This document shows, one piece after another, positions 46,636 through 60,400 of a stretch of DNA of 64,000 nucleotides. The stretch is from Terebella lapidaria. Taxonomy: Eukaryota; Annelida; Polychaeta; Terebellida; Terebellidae. Every line of letters starts with the position of its first letter. The stretch's first letter is position 1. The translations under genes were made by a program, and so were the position numbers. The stretch lies in contig OX424564.1 of assembly GCA_949152475.1 (NCBI GenBank), positions 6,944,001 through 7,008,000 of the forward strand, written 5' to 3'. The notes under the pieces are model-generated. The model made no database searches. It was given only the letters and a program-made list of their open reading frames with translations, and was not told the DNA's origin.

Positions 46636-48475
46636 TTAGCCCAAGGGCTAAGACAGGTTACCGGACAAAATATGTTTTATATTCCTGTGACCTTGAAAAT
46701 GAGATCAAAGGTCAAATTCAAGGTCATCAGAATATTAGGCTTTCATCATTTCCTATATGTCCACAACTGATTCCTAAGCTGTAAAGTCGATAATAAGTGA
46801 GACTTTAGCCATTTTGTGTTCTTGACCATGAAAATGAGGTCAGAGGTCAAATTCAAAGTCACGAGAATATTCAGCATATATCATTTCCTACATATCCACA
46901 AGTGATCCCTAAGCTGTAAAATTGATAACAAGTGATATATTACCCATTTTGTCCTGTGAAATTGAAAAAGAGGTCAAAGATCAAATTCAAGGTCATGACA
47001 ATAATCTGCATATATCATTTCCTATATGTTAACAATTGATTCCTAAGCTGTAAAGTCGATAACAAGCGAGATACTAGCTATTTTGCCATGTGACCTTGAA
47101 AATGAGGTCAAAGGTCAAATTCAAGGTCATCAGAATATTCGGTTGATATCATTTCCTATATGTCCACAATTGATTCCTAAGCTGTAAAGTAGATAATAAG
47201 CGAGATATTAGCCATTTTGTCTTTTGACCTTGAAAATGAGGTCAAAGGTCAAATTCAAGGTCATCAGAATATTCGGTTGATATCATTTCCTATATGTCCA
47301 TAATTGATTCCTAAGCTGTAAAGCCAGAAACAAGCGAGATATTAGCCATATTGTCCTTTGACCTTGAAAATGAGGTCAAAGGTCAAATTCAAAGTCATCA
47401 GAATATTCGGTTGATATCATTCCCTATATGTCCACAATTGATTCCTAAGCTGTAAAGTCGATAATAAGCGAGATATTAGCCATTTTGTTCTCGGACCTTG
47501 AAACAAAGGTCAGAGGTCAAATTCTCAGTCACAAGAATATTCAGCATATATCATTTCCTACATGTCCACAAATGATCCCTAAGCTGTAAAATCGATAATA
47601 AGTGAGATATTAGCCATTTTGTCCTGTGACCTTGAAAATGAGGTCAAAGGTCAAATTCAAGGTCATGACAATAATCTGCATATATCAATTCCTATATGTT
47701 GTTAATTGATTCCTAAGCTGTAAAGTCGATAAGAAGCGAAATATTAGCCATTTTGCCGTGTGACCTTGAAATGAGGTCAAAGGTCAAATTCAAGGTCATC
47801 AGAATATTCGGCTGATATCATTTCCTATATGTCCACAATTGATTCCTGAGCTGTAAAGTCGATAATAAGCGAGATATTAGCCATTTTGTTCTCTGACCTT
47901 GAAACTGAGGTCACAGGTCAAATTCAAGGTCACGAGAATATTCAGCATATATCATTTCCTATATGTCCACAATTGATTCCTAGTCTCTAATCGCAATATT
48001 AAGTGAGATATCAGGCTTATTGTGTCCCATTATAAAGCATAGGAGAATTTAACATGAGAAAGTCCCATTTGGGCCGAATTTGGGCCCAAAATGGCCCACT
48101 TCGAGCGATTCAAGGGCAACGAAATTTATACATGTCACAGGGGTACATATGGGGAGTGTTGTGCATCAATAAGAAAAAAAGTTACTGAACAGATTTTGAG
48201 AAAACAACCGTCAAAGTCCAAAATTGGCCATTTTTCGACGAAAACGGCCGCCATTTTGAAAAAAATGCAGAAATCAGAAAACTAAAAAAAACCTTTCCTG
48301 GAAATATTTTTAGGTATTTTTGTGCAAAATTTCAGAAAGATCGGACCATATACTTTAAAGATAAAAATGTGAACGGACGGACGACGGACGGACGGACGGA
48401 CGGACGGACGACGGACGACGGACGCAACGCCATGCCAATAGGTTATCGGACTATAGGTCCGGTAACCTAAAAATA
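46636..48475 (+). mobile_element. AGGTCA-array hairpin element, copy 4 (complete)
   Basis: The 5' hairpin TTAGCCCAAGGGCTAA (46636-46651) is followed by CAGGTTACCGGAC. The 3' end is 'gcaacgccatgccaatagg' then the GGTTATCGGAC.../...GGTCCGGTAACC hairpin near 48439-48465. The interior is the ~134-bp satellite, then the 'tttgggcccaaaatggccca' block and a (GGAC)n tract. No ORF of its own. The complete order makes this the best reference copy in the window. Confidence 0.8.
46680..48000 (+). repeat. ~134-bp nuclear-receptor-site satellite, block 3
   Basis: About nine to ten units. One shows TGACCTTGA 47091-47099, AGGTCAAAGGTCA 47105-47117 and TCAAGGTCA 47121-47129, with spacing identical to the block 1 unit at 43459-43497. 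Confidence 0.9.
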
Positions 48476-48620
48476 ACCTCCTCTTGAAATATTTGTGCAA
48501 AATTTCAGGAAAATCCGCCTGTAAACTTTAAAGATAAAAATGTGGACAGACGACGGACGGACGACAGACGCAACGTGACGGCAATACTAGGTTATCGGAC
48601 CATAGGTCCGGTAACCTAAA
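48476..48620 (+). repeat. Extra copy of the 3' terminal module
   Basis: 'tgcaaaatttcaggaaaatc', 'agataaaaatgtggac', a GACGGAC tract and the 3' hairpin, placed end-to-end after copy 4. Confidence 0.8.
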
Positions 48621-48924
48621 AATCCTATAAAAATTTCCAATTAGTCAAAAATATCATTTATTGCACAATGTACATTGTCAACAAACTGTGAGGAAAGTGT
48701 TACCTATTTGGCAATGTTTGACATAATAATAATTTTACACATTAATATGGAATTTTTACAGAGGCACTTCATCATCAATGATTTTTAATACTTGATATCT
48801 GTAGTATTACGAGAATTTTATGGGAATATTTGATTGACAACAATTTTCATCCCCAAATAAAAACCGGCCATTTTTTTACCTTGATAATGAGCAAACACAA
48901 GATACTTATATATGTATTCTTATA

Positions 48925-49212
48925 CTGTATTGGTCCTAATAGTAGCACACTCCCTAATAACAAAGCACCCCCTTCTTTTACCCAAAAATATTGCTTTTTT
49001 GTAACCTTGTAATTCACTTCATGTGTTTCTGGTAATATCTTGGAGTGTTCCAATCCACACATTTATCTTATTTGAACCTTAATGAAGATGACTGTAGGCT
49101 ATAGGTATATTATTCAGTGTTTTTCTTAAATTTGACCTCGAGTTTGACCTCATTTTCGCGTGCGCTGCTGCGAGAGGCCTCGCTCGCCGTGCTAATATTA
49201 GGACCAATACGG
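48925..49212. mobile_element. ~290-bp MITE, copy A, TA target site
   Basis: Ends are inverted: left 'ctgtattggtcctaatagta', right '...taatattaggaccaatacgg', flanked by TA at 48923-48924 and 49213-49214. A second copy lies in a DGAT1 intron (55505-55797). Both contain 'gcgtgcgctgctgc' near the right end. No ORF. Confidence 0.8.
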
Positions 49213-49214
49213 TA

Positions 49215-50782
49215 TTTATATCAATGGGCGTGATTTAATACATATTATGACAGGATACGCAATTACCAATAATATCAGATTTTCAAGCATGATCAGTGGC
49301 AGTGAAACATCGATGGTGTAACAGTTCGAAAGCAATAACATGAAATGTGAAATTGACAAACATACCTTAAAATAATACTTCAAATCAGAATTCATGCAAA
49401 TTTAAACTGCCCCAATTTGTGACACCAACATAAGTCATATAACAACAGTACACCATACCTGAACATTGAATTGCCTATACATGTACTGGGAACAACATAG
49501 CAATCAAAGTTGATCAAGTACGTCTCGACATACTCATTTTCCAATCTGGTAGAATTTACTTATTTCGGTTACTAACATTTTACTGATGCTGCCTATGGTC
49601 TATTCTTCCCAAGTTACATCAATGAAGTACCAATATTGCCACCTAAACATGAGATCATTTAACAATACATGTTCCTGCTTTACCTTAACTGCTCAGTTTG
49701 AGCCAACCAGTCACATCGATTTTGTAAGTATAACAGTTTTACAATCTGTGCGACACACATTGCATTGTTTCTGACTCCCTCATGGACATCACCTCCAATA
49801 GAAGGTTATCAAACCATCATTCGACAGGGGGCAGTACTGTAATATCAGTCATTTTTGGTGCCAAATCTTTAACGGATATCGTATGTAATCATCAATTATG
49901 GAATAAAAAACATCAATTATGGCATGAAAATTATGTTCTTATTGATAGCGCCCCAAAAAACATGACAATAACGTCAGAAGACTGATAAAACAGTGCTGTC
50001 AGCTGGTGATTGCAGATATATCTGAAACTCCCCATTAACTCTTATTTGATTCAATTACTTTAACCAATATGCATTGTCAAACTTGCACTCATGGATTGTA
50101 TTACAATTATCTTTCAGTCCAGAACATGACAATTACTCGCCTTCTTAAGAAAACAGATATCCTGATTGATCGAGACTTATTCCTGATAACATGACCTTGC
50201 ATGATAGCAGACACAATCAGCAGTCGATACAATCATGATTTGGCAACACAGCAATAATACATGAAAGCCCATGGACAGTCGTTGATAACAAATGATAAAG
50301 AAAGCTGTACTAGTCTAGTATACTAATATGAGCTCTGGTTCAGTTTTTTCCATACAAAATAGCATACTGACTGAATATCTAGCAATATCCATATTTACCC
50401 TCTTCATGTATACAAAATTGATTGATACTGGAACAAATTAGTTGAGGTACGTGTATATAGAATTCTACATTACATGTTGCTCAGCTAAGTATGTTCTTGA
50501 TTTCCAACAATACTGATTGAAAAGAAAACAACAAACGTTGATATAGTATCTACTTGCATTGATCAGCATACATACGGTGTATATATAGCACGAAATATAA
50601 TATATATACTTCATTAAGTTCCAAAAGTTGATTTCATCACAAAATCGTATAGTGCAAATGTCAACAACAACAACACTATATATATATATACAAGTATATC
50701 AAACATGAAAACAAATGCCAGAGAAAGTGTTACCACGACAGCCCCATACTAAAGTACTACAGGGTGGGTCAAAAGTATGTAC
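49215..50782. other. Intergenic and probable DGAT1 3' UTR
   Basis: No other gene recognised. The part next to 50782 should include the DGAT1 3' UTR. Contains a short (TA)n run near 50678-50690. Confidence 0.5.
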
Positions 50783-53700
50783 CTATGTATCTCCCGATAG
50801 GCCTTCCAGATGTGTGACATAGTAGTCGTGGTAGTACATGAGAACAGCCGCCGGCTGACCGATAATCAACGACAGCCACACCACGATGTTCCCCATCTTC
50901 TGGTCCATGTACCTCGTCATGTAGGCAAGTGGCACCTGCAAATTCAGGGATGAAGGTCAAATTTCTGGATAATGCATTCTTGATAAATCAGTTTCCAAAA
51001 TTGTTCAATCACTTATAAAACGAAGCTATTCCACACACAATTCCTCAATCTTTACAAACAGACAGTGAGGAGTGTACAATGTATATGTATTACAGCACTG
51101 ACCTGCATGACCATTGCGGAGAAAGCCCAGAGACGGAACATCTTCAGGGGAACTGACAACAGATACTGAAAACACAGGGACATAACACGATATGATCAGT
51201 ATGATTACTGGTAGTATGGTTTAGGACGTAAATAGTCACATCGGTCGACCAGAACTGCATTATGTCAGTTAAGGATTGAACATAGGTTTGTTTTACCTAT
51301 CTGATAGAAAGTTGAATTCCAAACAGATACAATTTCCACAATACAATACTAATTCTCGAACTGTTGAAAAAATTGGGTCTATTATTGGAGTTGTTATGCT
51401 ACCTCATGGAAGAAAGCAGACACCAGGAAAACCGCGATGGACGCCAGACCTGGACTGTAACCCGTAGCAACCAGTGGCTTGTACAGGTGGCTGGAAATAT
51501 TTGAAAAGGATGGCTCGATCAGACGAAAATTCAGAAATTAAATGTGAGTGTCATTGGAAACTACATATGAGGGCACTCACCGAATTGCCCATCTGTGGAC
51601 AGGAATATTCCAGTTCTGCCAAAATTCACGAATATTAGCAGCATTCCTGGAAGATAAACGGGTCCAGAATTGTTGAGCATTTTTTTTTCCTACATGTGTG
51701 TATACATCCTGAATTACATATTTGACTACCAGTATACATCGCTAAATGCAGGATAGCTTACCACCAGTCCCGATAAAATATACGGTCTCCAAAACAGAGA
51801 ATTTCTGCGATAGTGTTCAGACTTGAATGGAAAGCCCAGTAGAAGAAAATCAGCCAGATAAGATGGTTTGGGACCTGGAATTACAAAATACACAAGATCA
51901 AATTCTGAATTTGTTATACAAGTATGTTGTTTCTAAAAGACAATATTTCTTCTTCAACATTTTAAAATTCTTTTCTTTGGAACCTTAGGATCATAGACAT
52001 AGAGAAGAGATGGACTGCCAACTCTGATATCACTCTCTCTGTTTATAGTTATTGAGATTGAGGTCACAAAAGGTCAGAGGAAGAGGGGTGTGTCACTTCC
52101 GTTGTCAACGTATTGCACTCGTTCAATCTTGACAACACTCTAAGTGATGACATTTCATATGGTATTTGATGCATTTTGACAATTACCGGGTAGGTTTTCC
52201 ACAAAAGCCCCAACCCGGAAATGAAACACCCCTCTTCTTCCGGACGTACGCTCGATGTCACTGAGAATGAGTTGGCAGTCCATCTCTACTTTATGTCTAT
52301 AATTATGAAAACATTGCTTGCACTGTGCTCTGTGTCCACTGACCGCCAGTTTGAGGAGTCTCTCCAGCATCTTCCCGATGTCCAGCTCCTTGAACGGAAC
52401 TCGACTATTGTGAACCAGCGGCACAATCCACTAAACACAAAACAGTCCTGTTATCACAGTGCCAGAGATAGTGCCATCGACATCATGTTAGCAATATTGC
52501 AATTTCGCGAAAAATTTGCCGATGTACTAAGATTTTGTTCTGTAGAGTGTTAACATTCTCTTTACCTGCTGGATTAGGCCCATCATTAAACCAGATAGGA
52601 ACAGCTGAAAAAATCAGATCAATATATTGAAAATGACCTCTGGAATATTTCTCTAAACTCAATGCAGAAATTGAGAGTCATTGTTCTCTATGCTGCACAC
52701 AATTCCCGCTTGGTATGTATCAAATACATGACCCATTTTTACCATTTCAATAATCCTTTTGGTGAGGAAGCGTTTGCGGATTCTCTCTGATCGTGGGAAG
52801 TTCAACTCATAGCACAAAGTTGGTGTGAATATAAAGTAATACAGATCTGAAACACAACATAACACAACATACATTTTATCACATTGACACAAATGTGAAA
52901 TTTCATGATCATCATATTTTTAACACACATATTTAATACCCAAATTCAACAGGAATCCAGCAAGTGTGCATGAATGAATGAATGTACAAATTTATTTCGC
53001 TAAATTGACCCCCCAAAAATGTACATACCTTTGAGAGTCAGGTTATCAGGATAAGAAACCAACTCTCTGCTTATTCCCTTCAAACCCTCCACATGATTGT
53101 TAGCATTCAGCAGGTCCGCACCTGAAAGCAAAACATTTAAACATGTCGTTATAGTCGCCAGAATCTACAATAAAAGCCTTTAAATTTCAATCATGCAAAT
53201 TTTCCATCCAGAACGATCCACAGGATCGAAAAGGACCATGTAGTAGTTTAGATTGTTGATGTATAGAATAATCTCTTCCACAAGTCTGCTGCTACAATCA
53301 CTGATTTCATATATCTTTGTTCATCAATCCAGGTAGATCCGGTCAATGCATAGGACTGAGAGTATTTGAAAAAAATCACAAAAATCTCTCTGACAGATGA
53401 TACTGACTGGACGACGTTGACTGAATGCGCTTGCGGCGAGCTCGACGATCTACATGTATGGTCTGCTCTCGACACCACTTGTTCACTTGTACGTAAGACA
53501 CCAGCTTCAGGAAGGTGATTGCCTGAGTGCCCAGCGTTATCGAGGAGAATACTGCAAGGTAATAGCATTGAAATAACTTGATGCTGCAGGTGGTAATCAC
53601 AATTGTTTCTCTACTATTGCATTCCCAAGCAAATGAATTATGGCCTTATATTCGTACACCAAACTTTTCGGTATTTCGATATATTCACACCTATGCTGAC

Positions 53701-56700
53701 CTGGGTGAGGGTGAGTGATGTAGACAATGGTGCCGGGTACTATGACAACGCTCAGCAGTGTCAGCGTCTCTAGGGCGAGGCCAAGTCGCTGAGATAATTG
53801 GTTCTTGGACATCATCCGCTCCAGCCAGAAGATCATCATGATGTACACATTCGTCACTGCCAAGATACAGACGCAGGAATACTACATTATGTAAATTAGA
53901 TCAACAACACAGTACCTCTATATTAAGGTGGTCCGCTCCAAACAGTGAGGGGAGGGGGTCAAAGGGTTTTTCAAAATAAATGACTGTATTAACAAAGTCT
54001 AGAGCTTCAAAATGACATATTTTATAGAGTAACTGATCAGCATCCTAAAAGTGAAAAGAAAATAGGGGGTCACCGTATCCGTTCTCTTGGAAAACAAGAT
54101 GCACGATGTGAATATGGGCAAAAAAATGTGTAAAAATACCATAAATTAAGTCATTTTAGTAAATGTTTGTTATTTTTTATCGAATATGTCGAAGAAACCA
54201 GCAAGGTGACCCCCTATTTTCTTTTTAGTATTAGAATGCTGATCAGTTACTCTATAAAATATGTTATTTTGAAGAGATAATATTCAAGATATAACTTTTA
54301 AATTTTGACTTTTCATTACCTCTATGTTTGTAGCGGACTACGTTAAACCTTTTGATAATGCCTCTCAGTTGAGCCAATTTTATAAGTTTCAATATTCAAT
54401 AGTTATTAATACCGGTAATTATTTAACACCCGAAAATTACTTCAACTTATTAGTAAGCATTTTCATGATCTTAACTCTGATCAGAAATACATAACGAGAG
54501 ATTTCTGCTCTGATCTAATCTAATAATACAATTACAGCAATACTCCCTAATGTCCATGTGAGGAATTATTGACTCACAGAGGACGAGTCTAAGACACCTC
54601 CACTCGTGCGGGTTCTCCAGGATAGGGTGGAGTACCTCCAGCGGCCGGATCAGGATACCATACCTACAAGGACAGGGGTATAATATACATGTACATGAAA
54701 ACAATGTGTAATATGTAAGTAATGAATGATGAATGTGTAATAAAGTAACAGCCTGAACCTTGATGTTGTATAGTGTATTGAAACATAATTTAATTATTTT
54801 TTATGTTCAACCTTGATATTTGTATGTGACGTATAAATTCGTTATTTGGACGAATGCTCATATTACATGTATTAGCAAACATGAAAATTAACCAGCATAT
54901 ATCTTGTTGCAATCATGCAAATTATCTTTCCATTTACTATTATATATATCTGCGAAAAAATGAAAGTGTAAGCCTCTGTCGGGGCTTCTGATTGGTCGAA
55001 TCCAACTCACTTGATAACATTCTCGAGAGCTGTTCGTCCCATCGAACATAACTGTCAGTCAGGGAAGCACCAAGCAACGATATTAGTGACCCAGATATAT
55101 ATAGATTTACATGAATACAGGCTGAAAACACCAGCTTATCAGCTATCAAACATTTATCATTCACACGTCATATCAAACTCAAATTGCACCATGTGCACAT
55201 ACCACGTTTTCTATGCAATCAATCATTGATAACGCATCTTAGACATCACTCACATGACATCAATTACATGGTGTCTATATTTACTTTCATCTGAACATGT
55301 GCTGTAATGCGTACAAGGAAGAAAACTATACTTGAATTGTTGATGATCACTCACGCTAATGACGATGAGCCAGTTGAGGACTCCGCGGTAGTTTGTGAAC
55401 CCACTGGATGTGCTGAACAGCGAGTCTGCATGGTAATGACATCTATGGGGGGAAACAGGGGTGGGGAAGAGGGGTTAGATGAGCACATTTAATCCTGATG
55501 TATACCGTATTGGTCCTAATAGTGGCACGTGCCCTAATAGTAGAGCGCCCCCCTCTTTTGCCCAAAATGTTTGATTTTAGTAACCTTATAATTCACTTCA
55601 TATCTATCTAATAAGATCTTGGAATGTTCCAATCCACATATTCATGTTACTTGAATCATAATAAAGGGGACTAAAGGCTGTAGGTATATTATTCAGTGAT
55701 TTTCTTAAAATTGACCTCTAGTTTGACATTATTTCTGCGTGCGCTGCTGCAGGAGGTCTTGCTTTGGCTTGCCGCGCTACTATTAGGACCAATGCGGTCG
55801 GTATGGTACATATCGAACACATTCTTACGGTTAAAAAAAAATGTCAGTTATATATCTTTTTGGTTCTGAATCGTGGATCGGTTATTCACCTTACGTTGAA
55901 ACCAGTTTAGGAAGAGTATCTGGTCAACATACCAGTATTCTTATTTTGCAAACAGATCAGACACACAAAACCAAAGAATATGTACTGATAAAGTTTTGTT
56001 CAGCATATCCGAAACACATGCAATACAATGTTCCTATTGTTTAGGAACAACAGTGTATATGTTGGTTTATTATATACTAAAATATAGCTAAAAATGATGC
56101 CATCCCATTCATATGAAGTGATTGGAGTGTAATCTTTTTCATGCATTCCACCCTAGCAACCTTCGATGACTATTTCCTGCAGTGTTAGCAAATGAAACGG
56201 CCACGGGCAGAATAGAATGAAATTTATATAGGACAGTATTTGGCTAAAACACAGTGATTTATTGAAGTATTCGATGTCCTCTTTGCCCAGCAACCTGTTT
56301 GTAGCATGGGCATAATTCAGGTATTCGAACTCCGTGACGGCCGGGTTCAGGTTAATACATTCTGACAATGCAGTACGGTCTACACATACCTCGGGTACAT
56401 AACAAACAAGACCATACTGTGATTTTTATGTTATGTCTTGTTGTGACAAAGTTATGACTTGTTGATAACGATAGTGTTATGTCATGACTTATTGATCATA
56501 AGAAGAGCTGTAGATAAGGTATTTCTGGTCATGATTCACTATGAGTATACATGTATGACTCTGGTCAGATGTGCACACCCTTTATCATATTGTCAATACC
56601 AGTACATCATGCACAGTATTATACTGAGCTAACAGCGGAAGAAGCGCTTATCTATTCTGTGAACCACATGTATATGTATCAACACTTGAAACAACTGAAG

Positions 56701-57436
56701 GCAATTCTCATGGCTTCTACCTCCAAATGTACATACATCACAGTAGTTTAGTATATCGACATAAGACCATTACAGTACATGGATCACAACATATCCCTAT
56801 CATTATGAGTGGACAGTTCCCAGTCAGTCATGCAGTCAGTCCCTCTCACCTCATGCGTGGCTCTATGCCCAGGTATTCCTCCAGATCTCTGGGCGCGACT
56901 CGCTCTCTCTCGGAGAGCGCCTTTGTATCAGTCTCACGCTCGACGGGCTCCGGAATCATTTGTTCTTTCCCGTACAACCAGTCTGTCCACTTCTGATCTG
57001 AGGACGACCTTCTAAGTCGCACAGTACTGCTTGCATGTACATCCCTGTCATGTTGCTGCAGTTCTTGTCGGCCGGGTTTTCGCCGGAGGACACCGGTAAT
57101 GCTGGCTAGAGCAAGATATTTACAAAAGAAATCATTCCAGATGACTTGTGCAGTTTTTACCACGTCAATTGTGGTGCCATTCAACAGAATGATGTTCCAT
57201 CGCGAAGTTCTCCCGTTCTGAACAACACGTTTCAATTTGACACTGGAGGATGTCCCCGAATCAGTTTTTGAGTCAACGTCTGTCCGTTTGACGGACCTCC
57301 TTCGCACTGTTCCACTTTCCTTTTCCTCCGCCATTATTTTTGTCGGGACTTTCTGCAAATGTTTCTTAGAGATTCCAGAGAGGAACAAACTGAATCCACC
57401 ATAAGCCTCGTCCAAGAAGAATGGGTGTCCATCCAT
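50783..57436 (-). CDS. DGAT1: Diacylglycerol O-acyltransferase 1 (DGAT1), 15 exons
   Basis: Minus-strand exons: 56850-57334 (or to 57436), 55355-55442, 55011-55051, 54578-54663, 53701-53856, 53408-53551, 53029-53121, 52743-52846, 52566-52604, 52344-52430, 51762-51874, 51581-51646, 51403-51490, 51103-51165 and 50783-50935. All phases join and all introns are GT-AG. From ATG 57334 the protein is 601 aa (635 from 57436); human is 488. Hallmarks: [86 protein letters not shown] and the MBOAT active-site His in FLVSAFFHE (about residue 529). It is an ER membrane enzyme that acylates diacylglycerol with acyl-CoA to make triacylglycerol. The N-terminal exon is unusually long and poorly conserved; the start and any hidden intron there are uncertain. 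The rest is intact. Confidence 0.95.
53923..54348. mobile_element. Foldback/MITE in the intron between DGAT1 exons 4 and 5
   Basis: Left end 'aaggtggtccgctccaaaca' and right end '...tgtttgtagcggactacgtt' are inverted. Long inner arms also pair: 'gtaactgatcagcatcctaa' (54031-54050) against 'tagaatgctgatcagttactc' (54231-54251), and 'aaaatagggggtcacc' against 'gaccccctattttc'. No ORF. Confidence 0.75.
55505..55797. mobile_element. ~290-bp MITE, copy B, in DGAT1 intron 1
   Basis: Colinear with copy A over its full length with moderate divergence; left end 'ccgtattggtcctaatagtg', right end 'ctattaggaccaatgcgg'. The left TA (55503-55504) is kept; the right flank has changed to TC. Confidence 0.8.
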
Positions 57437-60400
57437 GCTGGAAGTCTATTGGTCAGTGGTTACCATGGCAGCACAGCACACAATAATTGCCCTTCTGTCT
57501 CTGTTCTATAGAGCTGCATTCAGGTGAGAATGGATAGATATGAGACAAAACATGCACAGAAGATGGATGGAATCTTCACTCAAATCATTAGCTTGTGCAT
57601 GTTCACCGCCACTGAAGTAAGCTTGTGCCCTGTTGATTATCTACTGAACAATATTAAACTGACATGTGAGCTAACAAACTTGTACATGAACAGCTGAAAA
57701 TCTCATTATAAGCACAGCTCTTGTACCCCTTTATATATATATCCCCAGGTCAGGTTGTAATCCTAGTAACTGCTCAGATCTGCATGTCTCAAAATCAGAA
57801 CAAGACTGGTTCATGTGGTCAAGCCATGGTCAGTTGGTGACAAGCAACTGACCCCCCCCCCCTTCCCCCCCACTCCCCACCCAACCCCACAGAACACAAT
57901 TCTAGGACCATAGATCACAATATACATGCAATTATTGTATATTGAGAATATTGATTTTCCACTGGTAGATTTGACCACCAACAGGTAGAATTTTGACCAG
58001 ACACATCAATGACTGGATGACGAACATGTATTGTGTTATATCAATGCTGCGTCAATATATAGGGAATCTATAAACACCTATGACATCGGTCATGTATAGT
58101 CGTATACATTAATGTTTACCACTTTACCTTGCTTCACGGGTCATCCTGCCACTAACAATGACTCACACCAGCCCCACTAGCCCCACTGGTAACAGCTCTC
58201 TAGTCATTTACCTCTGCTAGTAACATGACAAATCTGAAATCTCCTCTGTAGTTTTGAGACTATGAAGTCATCATGCTTACCGGTACATATGTAACTAACT
58301 ACGATCATTTACACCGAAAATGTGGTATATGACACACATACTATACAATCAATAACTTCAAACAACTGTTACGTAATTCCAATCCTTTCTGGTATGTCTG
58401 AATAATATCTAAGAGAATCCTTGATCATTTTCTGATTACTTCGTTTACTCCACATAGTGAATGTACACATATGTGCATGTACATACAACCTCGCGTATAT
58501 CCTCGAAATAACCACGGGGCGAGAACACACCCTGTATATATACCCACGGTCCCACACTGCATGTAAACACACATGACAAGTCACCACACCCTCCCCCCTT
58601 TTTGCTCCACTTCAGGCCTTCTAACAGAAGTGAATAACCTCTCACAAATCCACAAATCACGCTTCCTACCAAAACACACTTGGGCCAAGAAAATTTTTTC
58701 CATACTTTTTACAATGTCTAGGTTATAAATTTGCAAGTGTAGCATGCATGCTACATGTGATCACGGTGAGCTTACATTTAGTTACATCATTTCCCTCTCA
58801 GCCTGTGAGGAGTGTGTGGGGGGGGGGGGGGTACTCACAAATCAGGTATACATTACATGTACACTTATGGCATGAAGACCACTGCAGCTACAGGCAGGCA
58901 TACCACAGTGTCCACAGTGTCCATGCTCAGAACCATGTCCTTCACACGTGTGACTTATACAGTAAAATATGCAAATTACACTCCCCTCCTGCATAACATT
59001 ATGAAATTTATCTGTCACATCTGTTGTTTGCAGAGTGATAAATATGCGACAATTTGCACACTAGATATACCAACTTGAGGTGCATTCAATGGATTCTTGA
59101 ATAATCACATTGTGACATCCTGATATTTCAACACACTGCACAGACAACAAACCCGGCTATAGAATCCACAACACCTTCAGATGTACATTTATGGATTCAA
59201 CATGTATACCAAGATATAAATTGCATCCTTCAAATATACAACTTTATCCAACAGTGACAAGATGCACAGAATTTTGTGCACCATGCACAAAGGCCTCCTG
59301 GCCACTGAACATGCCTGCAAGAGATGATGAAACACTGCCAGTGTGAAGGCAATAGCAAAACACTGCCTGGAAAACCATTCCTCCTTCGCAGAACTCCTTC
59401 ACCTTTTGGCCACACTTCTGCTCTACATTTGCACAAAAAATCGATGCATGTCCTCATATGACCTGGAGTTAACCTTACCCTACCCCCCCCCCCCCCTCCA
59501 CCCACACACACAGAGGTACGTACGACATACACATACTGACCACACTATGGTCATACTATCACAGCTCATACATGTACATGTCCTGTATCACCTGGCACTT
59601 CGGTGATCTAGGCATTCAAATACTAGGTTGTTTTTCTCACACATTTATGCAAATTATATACATGCATATGCATATCAGCATCGCAATGCATCTCTACTTT
59701 ATATTCTGATTTTCTACATTCATGTGCTATGCAAAAATTCATATAAGAAAATTTAGTTTCATCATCCCAGACAGCAGTAGCTAGCTTACTACATACCACA
59801 ATGGAAATAAGTCTTTTGATATTTTGTGTAGGTAATTTTATCATCATTTTATTGTACACATACATGTAATATGTTTCCAATTGAATCAATCAATCAATCA
59901 AAAGATAGGTTGATACCACAAATGCAGAAGCTTTGATCTACAAAGATCCCATGATAGCAAGCACGTAGATATTCTTGTTTACCAGACAAGAGAACAACCG
60001 TATAATTTTTTGGTGGGCGAGACAACAAACTGGTGCTTTAATTTTTGCATGTAATTTTATATAACCTACATCAAACACCACTATCATCAATGGTTATTGA
60101 CAAGGTTGACATGAAATCAAACTCTACAGAGCTAGAAGATCTCATTTTATGACATGATTTGAAAGCTTTTTCTTGGATCCATTTCATAGTGAGCATGCAT
60201 CTTCAAGTCACTAATTCAATGGATTTCAATAGATTTGTGCTTAGCCAACTAGGTGATGGCACAAAAAAATGCCCTGACTATTATTGTGAGCCTACACAAT
60301 ATGAACTAGACATTCTACGGTCGCTGTGGACCTTGTGGGTGTATCCTCCTTATGCCCTTGATCATCACTGTCGCCCAAACCATCTAAAACACAATATGTT

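Noticed and set aside
56153..56368. 71-aa minus-strand ORF inside DGAT1 intron 1 with protein-like composition
   Set aside because: It looks somewhat exon-like, but no splice-linked partner, domain or homology could be supported; it is not needed for DGAT1, whose exon 1 joins exon 2 in phase without it.
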